Positions 1 to 7,799 of a stretch of 11,313 nucleotides of DNA are shown here, piece by piece. Origin of the DNA: Colimorpha sp034178965 (lineage in GTDB: Bacteria; Bacteroidota; Bacteroidia; Bacteroidales; P3). The DNA is taken from the NCBI GenBank assembly GCA_034178965.1, contig JAXFQM010000039.1, forward strand, positions 1 through 11,313, in the 5' to 3' direction. The notes beneath the pieces are model-generated. The model ran no database searches, had not been told where the DNA came from, and was given only the letters and a program-made list of their open reading frames with translations. Made by a program: the position numbers and the translations under genes. The number at the start of each line of letters is the position of its first letter. Positions within the stretch are counted from its first letter, which is position 1.

Positions 1-31
1 AATATAGAAAATAGATGTAATTACAAAGTAT

Positions 32-51
32 TGCTACATGATTGTGTAGTA
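32..51 (-). terminator. Weak possible stem-loop downstream of ogt
   Basis: A short inverted repeat (CTACA / TGTAG, extended to seven pairs with one G-U pair) with a six-base loop lies about 50 bases past the ogt stop codon. It is short, AT-rich and has no clear U-run after it on the minus strand, so it is at best a weak terminator. Nothing else is visible in bases 1-103. Confidence 0.15.
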
Positions 52-103
52 TTTATTGCGTCGTAAGCGGTAACCCTGTGCCGGCAGTTGCGGCCTGAAC
101 TTC

Positions 104-625
104 TTACGAAAAGCGCATGCTCTTTTCGCGCTCCAAATTCAGTAGAAACTGCTTGGCTTCTAGTCCACCAGCGTAGCCTGTAAGGCTGTTGTCGCTGCCC
201 ACCACGCGGTGACATGGCACTATGATGGACATGGGATTTGCCGCCACAGCGTTTGCCACGGCTCTCACGGCGGAAGGCTGGCCTATAAGACGCGCCATTT
301 CGCCATAGGAAACCGTCTCGCCATAGGGTATTTTTGTCAAGGCCTCCCACACGCGGCATTGGAATGCCGTTCCTGGGAATGTCAGCGGGATAGTGAAAAC
401 CCTTCGCGTTTTCGCGAAGTATTCCTCCAATTCCGCTTGCGCCTTACGCAGCGTTTCCGAACTCCCCGCCTCGCAACGGGCATGTAGGCTGCGTAGGAGA
501 CGGGCTTCCGTGGATATGCGCCGCTCTTCGTTGTTCCAATCGCACAAGCAGAGCCGTCCATCCGTCACTCCCAGAACCAATTCGCCGCAGGGCGAAGCAA
601 AGTGCGTGACTATGATTGTTTCCAT
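104..625 (-). CDS. ogt: Methylated-DNA--protein-cysteine S-methyltransferase (O6-alkylguanine repair)
   Basis: This suicide repair protein moves the alkyl group from O6-alkylguanine (and O4-alkylthymine) in DNA to its own cysteine. The 173-residue product shows the active-site motif PCHRV at about 137-141 (acceptor Cys138), preceded by an asparagine in ANPMSIIVPCHR, the recognition-helix arginine in AVRAVANA (Arg121) and the conserved YGETVSYGEMA stretch at about 101-111. The N-terminal half is the usual poorly conserved alpha/beta domain. There is no Ada regulatory domain, so it is a stand-alone Ogt type. An in-frame ATG lies 33 bases upstream (position 658), but METIIVTHFASPCGEL fits the family N-terminus better, so I chose 625. 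There is no Shine-Dalgarno sequence. The gene is transcribed away from valS and appears monocistronic in this window. The family call is very secure; the start is less so. Confidence 0.95.
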   Translation of the reverse strand: METIIVTHFASPCGELVLGVTDGRLCLCDWNNEERRISTEARLLRSLHARCEAGSSETLRKAQAELEEYFAKTRRVFTIPLTFPGTAFQCRVWEALTKIPYGETVSYGEMARLIGQPSAVRAVANAVAANPMSIIVPCHRVVGSDNSLTGYAGGLEAKQFLLNLEREKSMRFS

Positions 626-920
626 ATTGCAAATATTGATATGATGCTTGGCTTGCAAAGCGTTGTCATGTTCGCCAAATGAAAATTAGCACATAATAAA
701 AATACTCATAGATGCCGTTGTAACAATTTAATAACGCTGTGTTGCAACAAAATATTGCCCCGTATGCACAATTTAATGTGGAATAGGGAACGTATTTTTC
801 AAACATGTCGCTTTTTTTTTGTACATTTGCATTTTGTTTTTAGCTGGCGTGAACCGTGTAAACAGCCGAAAAAGACCATGATATAAAAGAAATATTGTAC
901 ATAGTAAATAATAAAAGCAT
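626..920. other. Divergent intergenic region between ogt and valS
   Basis: This 295-base AT-rich stretch separates the two divergent genes. It holds the probable valS promoter at 797-829 and a leader of about 85 bases. I saw no tRNA, no T-box-like element, no good open frame and no clear Bacteroidota promoter for ogt on the minus strand. A two-codon ATG-ATA-TAA frame at 878-886 in the valS leader is probably chance. Confidence 0.6.
797..829 (+). promoter_or_regulatory. Probable valS promoter (Bacteroidota type)
   Basis: TACATTTG at 822-829 is an exact match to the Bacteroidota -7 element TAnnTTTG. A poor -33 element (TTTC, 797-800) lies 21 bases upstream. The spacer holds a run of nine T (812-820). 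Transcription would start near 835, giving a leader of about 85 bases before the valS ATG. The stretch GTAC-A-TTTGCAT is nearly repeated in the second promoter at 4892-4923, which supports both calls. Confidence 0.6.
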
Positions 921-3569
921 ATGGAAATAGCTCCAAAATACGAGCCGCGCGCCGTAGAGGATAAATGGTATTCTTTTTGGTTGGAGAGGAATTTGTTCCA
1001 CTCCGAGCCCGATATTACGCGCAAGCCTTTCACTGTGGTGATTCCCCCACCCAACGTGACAGGCGTGCTTCACATGGGCCACATGCTGAACAACACGATA
1101 CAGGACGTTTTGGTGCGCAGGGCGCGCATGATGGGATACAACGCCTGCTGGGTGCCAGGAACGGACCACGCCAGCATAGCCACCGAAGCCAAGGTAGTGA
1201 ACATGCTGAAGGAGAAAGGCATTAACAAGCGTGAGATAGGGCGCGACGAATTTATGAAGCATGCCTGGCAATGGAAGGAAGAGCACGGCGACATTATTTT
1301 GAGGCAATTACGCAAACTGGGCTGCAGCTGCGACTGGGAGCGCACCGCTTTCACGATGGACGAAACGCGCTACGAAAGCGTGATAAAAGTGTTTGTGGAC
1401 CTATATTACAAGGGTCTCATTTATCGCGGCGTGCGCATGGTGAACTGGGACCCGGTGGCATTGACGGCGGTGAGCGACGAGGAGGTGGTGTATAAGGAAA
1501 GCAACAGCAAATTGTTTTTCTTACGCTACTACGTGGCAGAGGTGCCGGAAAAATATGTTGTGGTGGCCACCACGCGCCCCGAAACCATTTTGGGCGACAC
1601 GGCTGTTTGCGTGCATCCCGACGACGAACGCTACCAATGGCTGAAAGGCAAGCACGTGCTGGTGCCATTGGTGGGCAGAGAGGTGCCCGTCATTATGGAT
1701 GGATATGTTGACCGTGAGTTTGGCACTGGTGCGCTGAAAATTACACCTGCGCACGACGTGAACGACTACAACCTGGGCATAAAATATGGCTTGCAAAGCA
1801 TCAATATTTTCAACGACAACGGCACATTAAACGACAATGGAGGAGCATACAAAGGCATGGACCGTTTCGTTTGCCGAAAGCAAATCATAAAGGATTTGGC
1901 CGACAATGGGCTGGTGGAAAAGACGGAAGACTACAAAAACAAGGTGGGACACAGCGAACGTACAGATGCGGTAATAGAACCGAAATTGAGCGCGCAGTGG
2001 TTCCTGAAGATGGAAAATTTGGCACCTAAGGCGTTGGAGGTGGTGGAGAACGACGAGATACAGTTTCACCCTGCCAAGTTTAAGAACATATACCGCCATT
2101 GGCTGGAGAACATCAAAGACTGGTGCATCAGTCGCCAACTATGGTGGGGACAGCGCATACCCGCCTACTACTACCAAGCCGACGGAAAGCAACAGGTGGT
2201 GGTGGCGGAAAGCATTGAAGAGGCTTTCGTCTTGGCGGAAAAAGAGCATCCAGGCGTGAGGAGAGAAGACTTGCAGCAAGATGAAGATGTGCTGGACACT
2301 TGGTTCAGCAGCTGGCTGTGGCCCATTTCGCTGTTTGACGGCATTCGCAAACCCGACAATCCGGAAATCAACTACTACTACCCTACCGACAACCTTATCA
2401 CTGCTCCCGACATCATTTTCTTCTGGGTGGCGCGCATGATTATGTGCGGCGAGGAATACCGGCACGAGGTGCCCTTTAGGCATGTGTATTTCACCGGCAT
2501 TGTGCGCGACAAGTTGGGGCGCAAGATGAGCAAAAGTCTCGGCAACAGCCCAGACCCCATCATGCTGATAGAGAAATATGGTGCCGATGGCGTGCGCATG
2601 GGCATGCTGCTAACGGCCCCTGCGGGCAACGACCTGCCTTTCGACGAAAGCATTTGCGAACAGGGGCGAAACTTCGCGAACAAGATGTGGAATGCATTGC
2701 GCCTGGTGACAGGATGGCAGCGCAGCGACACGTTGAAGCAAAACGACGACAACCACGCCGCGGTGGAATGGATGGAGCAGAGAATGGCCAACGTGCTGGA
2801 AGAGGTAGAACAAGACTTCAACGACTTCCGCTTGAGCGAGGCGTTGATGAAGACCTACAAACTGACATGGGATGACTTCTGCAGTTGGTACCTTGAGATG
2901 GTGAAGCCTGCTTTTGGTGAACCCATTGACAACGAAACTCATAATAGCACAATCTCCATTTTTGAGCGACTCATGTGCATGCTACACCCCTTCATGCCTT
3001 TCATCACGGAGGAGATATGGCATCTGCTGGCGGAGCGCTGCAATAACGCAAGCATCATGACGGGCAGCATGCCTGCAAGCGTGTTCTACGACAAGCGCAC
3101 GCTGGACGCCTTCGCCACGGTGCAAGAGATGGTGACGGGGGTGCGTGGTCTGCGCAACGGCAAGGGCATACCCCCAAAGGAGGCCTTGGAACTCTATGTC
3201 TTCCCCCACGCCGAGGGCAGTCAAGTGCTGGATGGCCGCTTTGACGGCATAGTGAAAAAACTGGCAAACCTTAGCAAGATAGAAGTGACAGACCACAAGG
3301 TGGTGGACTCGCTGGCTTTCATGGTAGGCACCATAGAGTGCTTTGTGCCTTTCGGACAAAACATAGACGCCGAGGCCGAACTGAAGAAACTGGAGTCCGA
3401 CCTAAAATATGCCGAAGGTTTTTTGACCACAGTGATGAAAAAATTGAGCAACGACAAGTTTGTGAACGGGGCGCCCGAAAAGGTGGTTAACCTCGAACGG
3501 CAAAAGAAAGCCGATGCCGAACAAAAAATTGCCGCCATCAAAGAGCAAATCGCCGCATTGAAGAGATGA
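921..3569 (+). CDS. valS: Valine--tRNA ligase (ValRS)
   Basis: This cytoplasmic class I synthetase charges tRNA-Val with valine. The 882-residue product is of normal full length. In order it shows PPPNVTGVLHMGHMLNN with the HIGH-type ATP site HMGH at 51-54, the CP1 editing domain with TTRPET at 217-222 and ITPAHDVNDY further on, the DTWFSSWLWP segment at 459-468, the second ATP site KMSKS at 535-539, an anticodon-binding helical domain with MLHPFMPFITEEIWH, and a charged C-terminal coiled coil from about residue 805. The HMGH form and the coiled-coil tail separate it from IleRS and LeuRS. The ATG at 921 has only an A-rich sequence before it and no Shine-Dalgarno, as is usual for this phylum. 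The stop codon overlaps the folC start (ATGA), so the two are probably translationally coupled. No tRNA-sensing leader is visible. Confidence 0.98.
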   Translation: MEIAPKYEPRAVEDKWYSFWLERNLFHSEPDITRKPFTVVIPPPNVTGVLHMGHMLNNTIQDVLVRRARMMGYNACWVPGTDHASIATEAKVVNMLKEKGINKREIGRDEFMKHAWQWKEEHGDIILRQLRKLGCSCDWERTAFTMDETRYESVIKVFVDLYYKGLIYRGVRMVNWDPVALTAVSDEEVVYKESNSKLFFLRYYVAEVPEKYVVVATTRPETILGDTAVCVHPDDERYQWLKGKHVLVPLVGREVPVIMDGYVDREFGTGALKITPAHDVNDYNLGIKYGLQSINIFNDNGTLNDNGGAYKGMDRFVCRKQIIKDLADNGLVEKTEDYKNKVGHSERTDAVIEPKLSAQWFLKMENLAPKALEVVENDEIQFHPAKFKNIYRHWLENIKDWCISRQLWWGQRIPAYYYQADGKQQVVVAESIEEAFVLAEKEHPGVRREDLQQDEDVLDTWFSSWLWPISLFDGIRKPDNPEINYYYPTDNLITAPDIIFFWVARMIMCGEEYRHEVPFRHVYFTGIVRDKLGRKMSKSLGNSPDPIMLIEKYGADGVRMGMLLTAPAGNDLPFDESICEQGRNFANKMWNALRLVTGWQRSDTLKQNDDNHAAVEWMEQRMANVLEEVEQDFNDFRLSEALMKTYKLTWDDFCSWYLEMVKPAFGEPIDNETHNSTISIFERLMCMLHPFMPFITEEIWHLLAERCNNASIMTGSMPASVFYDKRTLDAFATVQEMVTGVRGLRNGKGIPPKEALELYVFPHAEGSQVLDGRFDGIVKKLANLSKIEVTDHKVVDSLAFMVGTIECFVPFGQNIDAEAELKKLESDLKYAEGFLTTVMKKLSNDKFVNGAPEKVVNLERQKKADAEQKIAAIKEQIAALKR

Positions 3570-4888
3570 ATTACAAAGAGACATTGGATTACCTGTACAA
3601 CAGCCTGCCCATGTACCACCGCATAGGACAGGCTGCCTACAAGGCAGACATAACGAATACCGTGGAACTGATGCGCATGCTGGGCAATCCCGAACGCAAG
3701 TTCCGCAGCATACATGTGGCAGGCACCAATGGGAAAGGCAGCGTGAGCCACTTCTTGGCAAGCATACTGCACAAGGCTGGATATAAAGTTGGACTGTACA
3801 CATCGCCGCATCTGCGTGACTTTCGCGAACGCATACGCATCAACGGCGCGATGATTCCAGAGGAGAACGTGACGCGTTTTGTATCGCTGAACAAAAACTT
3901 TATGGAGGGCTTGCAACTCTCTTTTTTTGAGATGACGGTGGGACTTGCATTCGACTATTTCGCTAACGAGGGCGTGGACGTGGCCGTGGTAGAGGTGGGT
4001 ATGGGGGGACGGTTGGACAGCACAAACGTCATAACCCCTCTCCTATCCGTCATCACAAACATCGGATTGGACCACACGCAATTTTTAGGCGACACACGTG
4101 CCAAGATAGCTGGCGAAAAGGCAGGCATCATAAAACGTCGTGTGCCTGTGGTTATTGGTGAAACGCATCCCGAAACCGAGGATGTGTTCCTACGGAAAGC
4201 GGAAGAAATGGAAGCGCCCATCTGCTTTGCCGACCAGCATTATGAAATAAGGGAGGCATCGGACGCGACAGCCACGGAAGAGGCTTCCTTGCACTTCGAC
4301 GTCTATTGCGACGGAGAAAGGATTTACCGCAATTTGTTTTCCCCGATGGGTGGCTGGTATCAGAAGAACAATCTTGCCACTGTGTTTCAGGTCATTCAAG
4401 AACTGCCGCAAGTAGGGCTCAAGGCAAACGACGAGGATATTATGGAAGGCATCGCAGATGTAATTCGTGGCACAGGCTTGCATGGACGCTGGGAAAAGGT
4501 GGCGGAGAAACCCCTTACCATATGCGAAACAGCCCACAACGAAGACGGGATGCGCAGCATGCTACGCAAACTAAACGAAATGCGCGGCGGTTACGAGACC
4601 TTGAGAATGGTTTATGGCTGCGTGAACGACAAGGATTACCGCCACATCGTAAATCTGTTGCCTGCCAATGCCGTCTATTACGTTACGCGTCCCAGCGTGC
4701 CACGCGCGCTGGACGAACAAACCCTTTTTGAAGCCGTGAAAGAAGCGGGCATGAAGGCTGATGTGTTCCCCACCGCCGAAGAGGCCATTATAAAAGCGCG
4801 GGCAGAGGCTCGCGAAAACGACTTGGTACTGGTTACGGGCAGCATATTCTTGGTGGCGGATGCATTGGCTTATTTCAAGGAGGAATAA
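3566..4888 (+). CDS. folC: Folylpolyglutamate synthase / dihydrofolate synthase (FolC)
   Basis: FolC is a Mur-ligase-type cytoplasmic enzyme that adds glutamate to dihydropteroate and to reduced folates, using ATP. The 440-residue product has the P-loop GTNGKGS at 53-59, the TSPHLRDFRERIRING segment, the metal and substrate motif GLDHT at 167-171, and AGEKAGIIK with the lysine (Lys185) that is carbamylated in this family. The C-terminal domain has CETAHNEDG at 320-328, where the family usually has an aspartate (D-x-A-H-N); here it is Glu321 followed by the expected His324. All other motifs are intact, so it is likely active. The ATG overlaps the valS stop by four bases, so the two form an operon. 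The next promoter begins three bases after its stop codon. Confidence 0.96.
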   Translation: MNYKETLDYLYNSLPMYHRIGQAAYKADITNTVELMRMLGNPERKFRSIHVAGTNGKGSVSHFLASILHKAGYKVGLYTSPHLRDFRERIRINGAMIPEENVTRFVSLNKNFMEGLQLSFFEMTVGLAFDYFANEGVDVAVVEVGMGGRLDSTNVITPLLSVITNIGLDHTQFLGDTRAKIAGEKAGIIKRRVPVVIGETHPETEDVFLRKAEEMEAPICFADQHYEIREASDATATEEASLHFDVYCDGERIYRNLFSPMGGWYQKNNLATVFQVIQELPQVGLKANDEDIMEGIADVIRGTGLHGRWEKVAEKPLTICETAHNEDGMRSMLRKLNEMRGGYETLRMVYGCVNDKDYRHIVNLLPANAVYYVTRPSVPRALDEQTLFEAVKEAGMKADVFPTAEEAIIKARAEARENDLVLVTGSIFLVADALAYFKEE

Positions 4889-4891
4889 TAT

Positions 4892-4923
4892 TTTGTGCAA
4901 TTGAAACTTTTTTCGTACTTTTG
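4892..4923 (+). promoter_or_regulatory. Bacteroidota-type promoter for the envelope gene cluster
   Basis: TTTG at 4892-4895 and TACTTTTG at 4916-4923 match the -33 and -7 consensus (TTTG and TAnnTTTG) exactly and are separated by 20 bases, the usual spacing. Transcription would begin near 4930, about 48 bases before the lipoprotein ATG. It starts immediately after folC with no terminator between, so the downstream cluster probably also receives read-through from valS-folC. Confidence 0.75.
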
Positions 4924-4977
4924 CATACTGAAAATATTGAGTGTACTTTCATACAAGGAATTAGTTATTAACGGACA

Positions 4978-5349
4978 ATGCGTAACAAGGGCAGAATAGT
5001 AATCGCTGCAATCCTCGGTATGCTGCTGGCAACGGGTTGTCACAACAAGTCAGACGAATACTTAGGCGATTGGTTGGAGCAGCATTCAGAACCTCAAACG
5101 GGGTTCTACTTGGGCAACGGAGGACTTGCCAGCAGCATAGGGCACCCTGCCACGCAGTACACCAAATGGAACGTGATTGGAAAAGACCTGATATTGCACG
5201 GAAAACGTTACAGCCACGGGATGACGGAAGTCTTTAGTGATACACTCACAATCACACACTTCACGCCACGTCAAATGACAGTGTGGAATAAAAACAAGAA
5301 GATAGTGTACGTCCGTATGGCGGATAGGGTTAACGACGAAAAAAAATAA
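4978..5349 (+). CDS. Lipocalin-like lipoprotein
   Basis: This small lipoprotein has 123 residues. It begins with a short signal peptide (about residues 1-20: basic RNKGR, then a hydrophobic core) and a lipobox LATGC with the acylated cysteine at 21. The mature part begins with an acidic patch (HNKSDEY) and then GDW at 30-32, the G-x-W that opens lipocalin barrels, followed by several short beta-like strands (FYLGNGG, WNVIGKDLILHG, DTLTITHFTPRQMTVWN). I recognise it as resembling the small lipocalin-like lipoproteins common in Bacteroidales; the ligand is unknown. It is the first gene after the promoter at 4892-4923, and its stop lies four bases before the next ATG, so it is cotranscribed with the GWxTD gene. 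The lipoprotein nature is secure and the lipocalin fold is likely. Confidence 0.8.
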   Translation: MRNKGRIVIAAILGMLLATGCHNKSDEYLGDWLEQHSEPQTGFYLGNGGLASSIGHPATQYTKWNVIGKDLILHGKRYSHGMTEVFSDTLTITHFTPRQMTVWNKNKKIVYVRMADRVNDEKK

Positions 5350-5353
5350 CACA

Positions 5354-6877
5354 ATGATGAAAAAATCAATACTCGCCTCAAGGCTGCTGTTGCTGACGCT
5401 TCTTGCCATTGGCACGAAGGGTATGGCGCAGGAGCCACGCCTAACAGCATTCTTCGGCTACGCAACTTTTGAATTAGTGGATGGCGACCCGTATATTGAG
5501 ACTTACCTCAACTACGATGCTTGGAATTTACGCTTTGTGAAGGCACAAGACGGTTCATACCGCGCCACGGTGGAGACGCTGTTGTTTGTCATGCGCGATG
5601 ACAGCGTGGTGTTTGCCAAGAAATACGACCTCAATAGTCCAGCCATCGATGACACGTTGAGCAATAAGTTCAATTTCCTCGACGTGCAACGTTTCACACT
5701 TAAGAACGGCATATACACGTTGCGCATTGAGTTGAGAGACAAAGCCTATCCCGCAAACAAGCCAGTCATCATCAGCCAAAAGGTTCTCATCAACTATGGA
5801 ATGCATCCACAATTGAGTTCCGTGCAACTGATGGCGGGCATGAAACCCACCGTTACGCAAAACATGTTGAGCAGGGGTGGCTATGACATGGAGCCTTATG
5901 TGAACGACTTCCTGCCCGCTAGCATGCAGAAAGTATATTATTACTATGAAATATACCGTATTAACCGCGAGATATTCGGAGCCGAGTTCATGACGTTGGC
6001 TTTCATTGAGCAAATGGAATCGGGACGTAAAATGCAGGGCTTTCAACAGATACAGAAACATAACGGAAATAAAAAGGTGGTCGTGGCCGGTGGCTTGGAC
6101 ATCAGCGCGCTGCCAAGCGGCAACTACAACTTGGTGGTAGAAGTGCGAAACAAGAAAAACGACTTGATGTTGTTTCAAAAAGTGCCTTTCATGCGCAGCA
6201 ATCCTGCCGTGATGAACGACACCACCGTTAATCCACTTGTCGCTTTTGCTGGCGACATCGAAGACGAGAACATGTTGAACTATTATCTTAAGGCTTTATA
6301 CCCCATAGCCTCGCCAGTGGAGAATGGTGCAATTAACGAAATAACGAAGCAACCGGGACATATTGGCGAAAAGCAGAGCCTTTTTTACAACTTTTGGGTG
6401 AAAAGGAATAGCTTGGACCCCCGTGGAGAATGGAGAAAATATAAAGATCGCTTGGATTATGTGGCAGTTAACTTCAGCTATCCAAAGATACCAGGCTATC
6501 TTACGGACCGTGGAAGGGTGTACTTGCAATATGGTCCGCCTGACTTTATTCGCGACGAGAAGAACTTTGTGTCAGTGCGTGTCATGGACAACCAAACCAT
6601 GTCTGATTTCCAAACAAACAGCACAAGGCAAGAGCAAAATATGGGGCAAATATTTTATCTACCCTACCAAATATGGCGTTATAACAACATAAAAGGCGAT
6701 GACCCCAATCGTTGTTTCCTTTTTTGGGACGAGTTGCGCAGCGGAAGTTACAAGTTGCTGCACAGCAATGCAAAGGGTGAGGTGAACATGCCCAACTGGG
6801 AGCGTATGTTGAGCAACAGACAACTGGGTGAAGAATTTCGAGGAGAAGTTAGCATTCAGTTTGATCGGGGCTATTGA
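5354..6877 (+). CDS. GWxTD domain-containing secreted protein
   Basis: The function is not known. The 507-residue product has a signal peptide (MKKS, a leucine-rich core, and probable cleavage after GMA at residue 25). About residues 30-280 look like two beta-sandwich modules (patterns such as FTLKNGIYTLRIELRDKA and LPSGNYNLVVEVRNKK). The C-terminal region from about residue 335 holds the GWxTD domain: FWVKRN, then GYLTDRGRVYLQYGPPD at 381-397. The family motif GWxTD is GYLTD here, with Tyr for Trp at 382. The rest of the block, DRGRVY-x-x-YGPPD, is intact. There is no lipobox, so the protein is probably periplasmic or loosely bound to the outer membrane. Met2 at 5357 is an equally possible start. 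Its TGA stop shares its last base with the acyltransferase ATG, so expression of the two is probably coupled. Confidence 0.88.
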   Translation: MMKKSILASRLLLLTLLAIGTKGMAQEPRLTAFFGYATFELVDGDPYIETYLNYDAWNLRFVKAQDGSYRATVETLLFVMRDDSVVFAKKYDLNSPAIDDTLSNKFNFLDVQRFTLKNGIYTLRIELRDKAYPANKPVIISQKVLINYGMHPQLSSVQLMAGMKPTVTQNMLSRGGYDMEPYVNDFLPASMQKVYYYYEIYRINREIFGAEFMTLAFIEQMESGRKMQGFQQIQKHNGNKKVVVAGGLDISALPSGNYNLVVEVRNKKNDLMLFQKVPFMRSNPAVMNDTTVNPLVAFAGDIEDENMLNYYLKALYPIASPVENGAINEITKQPGHIGEKQSLFYNFWVKRNSLDPRGEWRKYKDRLDYVAVNFSYPKIPGYLTDRGRVYLQYGPPDFIRDEKNFVSVRVMDNQTMSDFQTNSTRQEQNMGQIFYLPYQIWRYNNIKGDDPNRCFLFWDELRSGSYKLLHSNAKGEVNMPNWERMLSNRQLGEEFRGEVSIQFDRGY

Positions 6878-7752
6878 TGGGCGCGATATTTTTCTTTCTT
6901 CTGTATTTACTGGCCTGGCTACCCTTGCCAGTGCTCTACTTGATGAGCGATTTGCTATGGCCCGTGGCATATTACCTCTTGCGGTACAGAAGAAAAATGA
7001 CGCGGAAGAACCTATTGCATAGTTTCCCAGAAAAAAGCGAAACAGAAAGGAAAAAGATAGAGCGAAAGTACTACCGGCATATGTGCGATTTGGTGGTAGA
7101 GGCGATATGGAACTTGCGAGCCACGCCGCGGCAAATACTACGCCATTATCAAGTGAAAAACCGAGAACTGGTTGACAAATACTACGAAAAGGGGCAGAGC
7201 GTAGTGCTGATGAGTGCGCATTACAATAATTGGGAGTTCATGGTAACATCGTTGAACATGCAGTTTCGGCACCATGGCATAGGCGTTGGGAAACCTTTGG
7301 ACGATAGATGTTTTGGTGCTTTCCTCACGAAAAAGCGCACACGATTCGGAACTGAAGTGGTGGACCAAACGAATGTGCGCCCGACGATGAAATATTACAA
7401 CGACCACCATGTACCTTGCGCCTATATGATGTTGAGCGACCAAAGTCCCAGCAATCCCAACAAATGCTATTGGACGACTTTTTTGGGACAGGATACCGGA
7501 TTCCTGTTCGGAGCAGAACGTTTTGCGCGCAAATACTGTTACCCAGTGCTTTTCTACAACGTATGGAAGGTGAGACGTGGATATTACGAATTAATTTTCC
7601 AAGAAATATCGTCACAGCCTGAAACGCTTCCAGAAGGCAAAATCACGGAACGTTATGTGCGCTGGTTGGAAGAAACGATAAATCATGCTCCAGCTTATTG
7701 GCTTTGGAGCCATAGACGTTGGAAAATGTCAAAATCGGTGCAAGCCAACTGA
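6877..7752 (+). CDS. Lipid A biosynthesis-type (LpxL/HtrB family) acyltransferase
   Basis: This is a late lipid A type or lysophospholipid acyltransferase that would transfer an acyl chain to a glycolipid at the cytoplasmic face of the inner membrane. The 291-residue product starts with a membrane anchor (about 3-36, rich in Phe and Leu), then a basic stretch, then SAHYNNWE with the catalytic H-x4-E (His115, Glu120). Further on are MLSDQSP, a FLFGAERFARK segment and the C-terminal PAYWLWSHRRWK motif, all typical of the family. A TTG three bases upstream (6874) is in frame, but the ATG at 6877 forms a TGATG junction with the GWxTD gene and is preferred. The physiological acceptor cannot be read from sequence. 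The downstream glycosyltransferase suggests lipopolysaccharide or another glycolipid. Confidence 0.9.
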   Translation: MGAIFFFLLYLLAWLPLPVLYLMSDLLWPVAYYLLRYRRKMTRKNLLHSFPEKSETERKKIERKYYRHMCDLVVEAIWNLRATPRQILRHYQVKNRELVDKYYEKGQSVVLMSAHYNNWEFMVTSLNMQFRHHGIGVGKPLDDRCFGAFLTKKRTRFGTEVVDQTNVRPTMKYYNDHHVPCAYMMLSDQSPSNPNKCYWTTFLGQDTGFLFGAERFARKYCYPVLFYNVWKVRRGYYELIFQEISSQPETLPEGKITERYVRWLEETINHAPAYWLWSHRRWKMSKSVQAN

Positions 7753-7799
7753 TAGATTTTTTTTGTAGTCTCAAACGCATGCGCGAAAACCATAACTCA

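Noticed and set aside
626..658. Longer ogt start adding 11 residues
   Set aside because: The added residues do not fit the family N-terminus, while METIIVTHFASPCG does.
830..920. T-box or other tRNA-sensing leader before valS
   Set aside because: The leader is short and A-rich, with no T-box sequence, no specifier loop and no terminator hairpin.
840..1307. Minus-strand frame of 155 codons over the valS start
   Set aside because: It is antisense to the conserved HIGH-motif region of valS and its product is low in recognisable structure.
3221..3916. Minus-strand open frame of 231 codons across the valS-folC junction
   Set aside because: It lies antisense to two well-conserved genes that overlap by four bases; its protein has no recognisable family and its composition (rich in Cys, His, Ser) is that of a shadow frame.
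7719..7799. Longer N-terminus for the glycosyltransferase starting inside the acyltransferase gene
   Set aside because: The extra 27 residues do not resemble the GT2 fold, which starts at MKTAIVILNW; the extension also overlaps the upstream gene by 34 bases.
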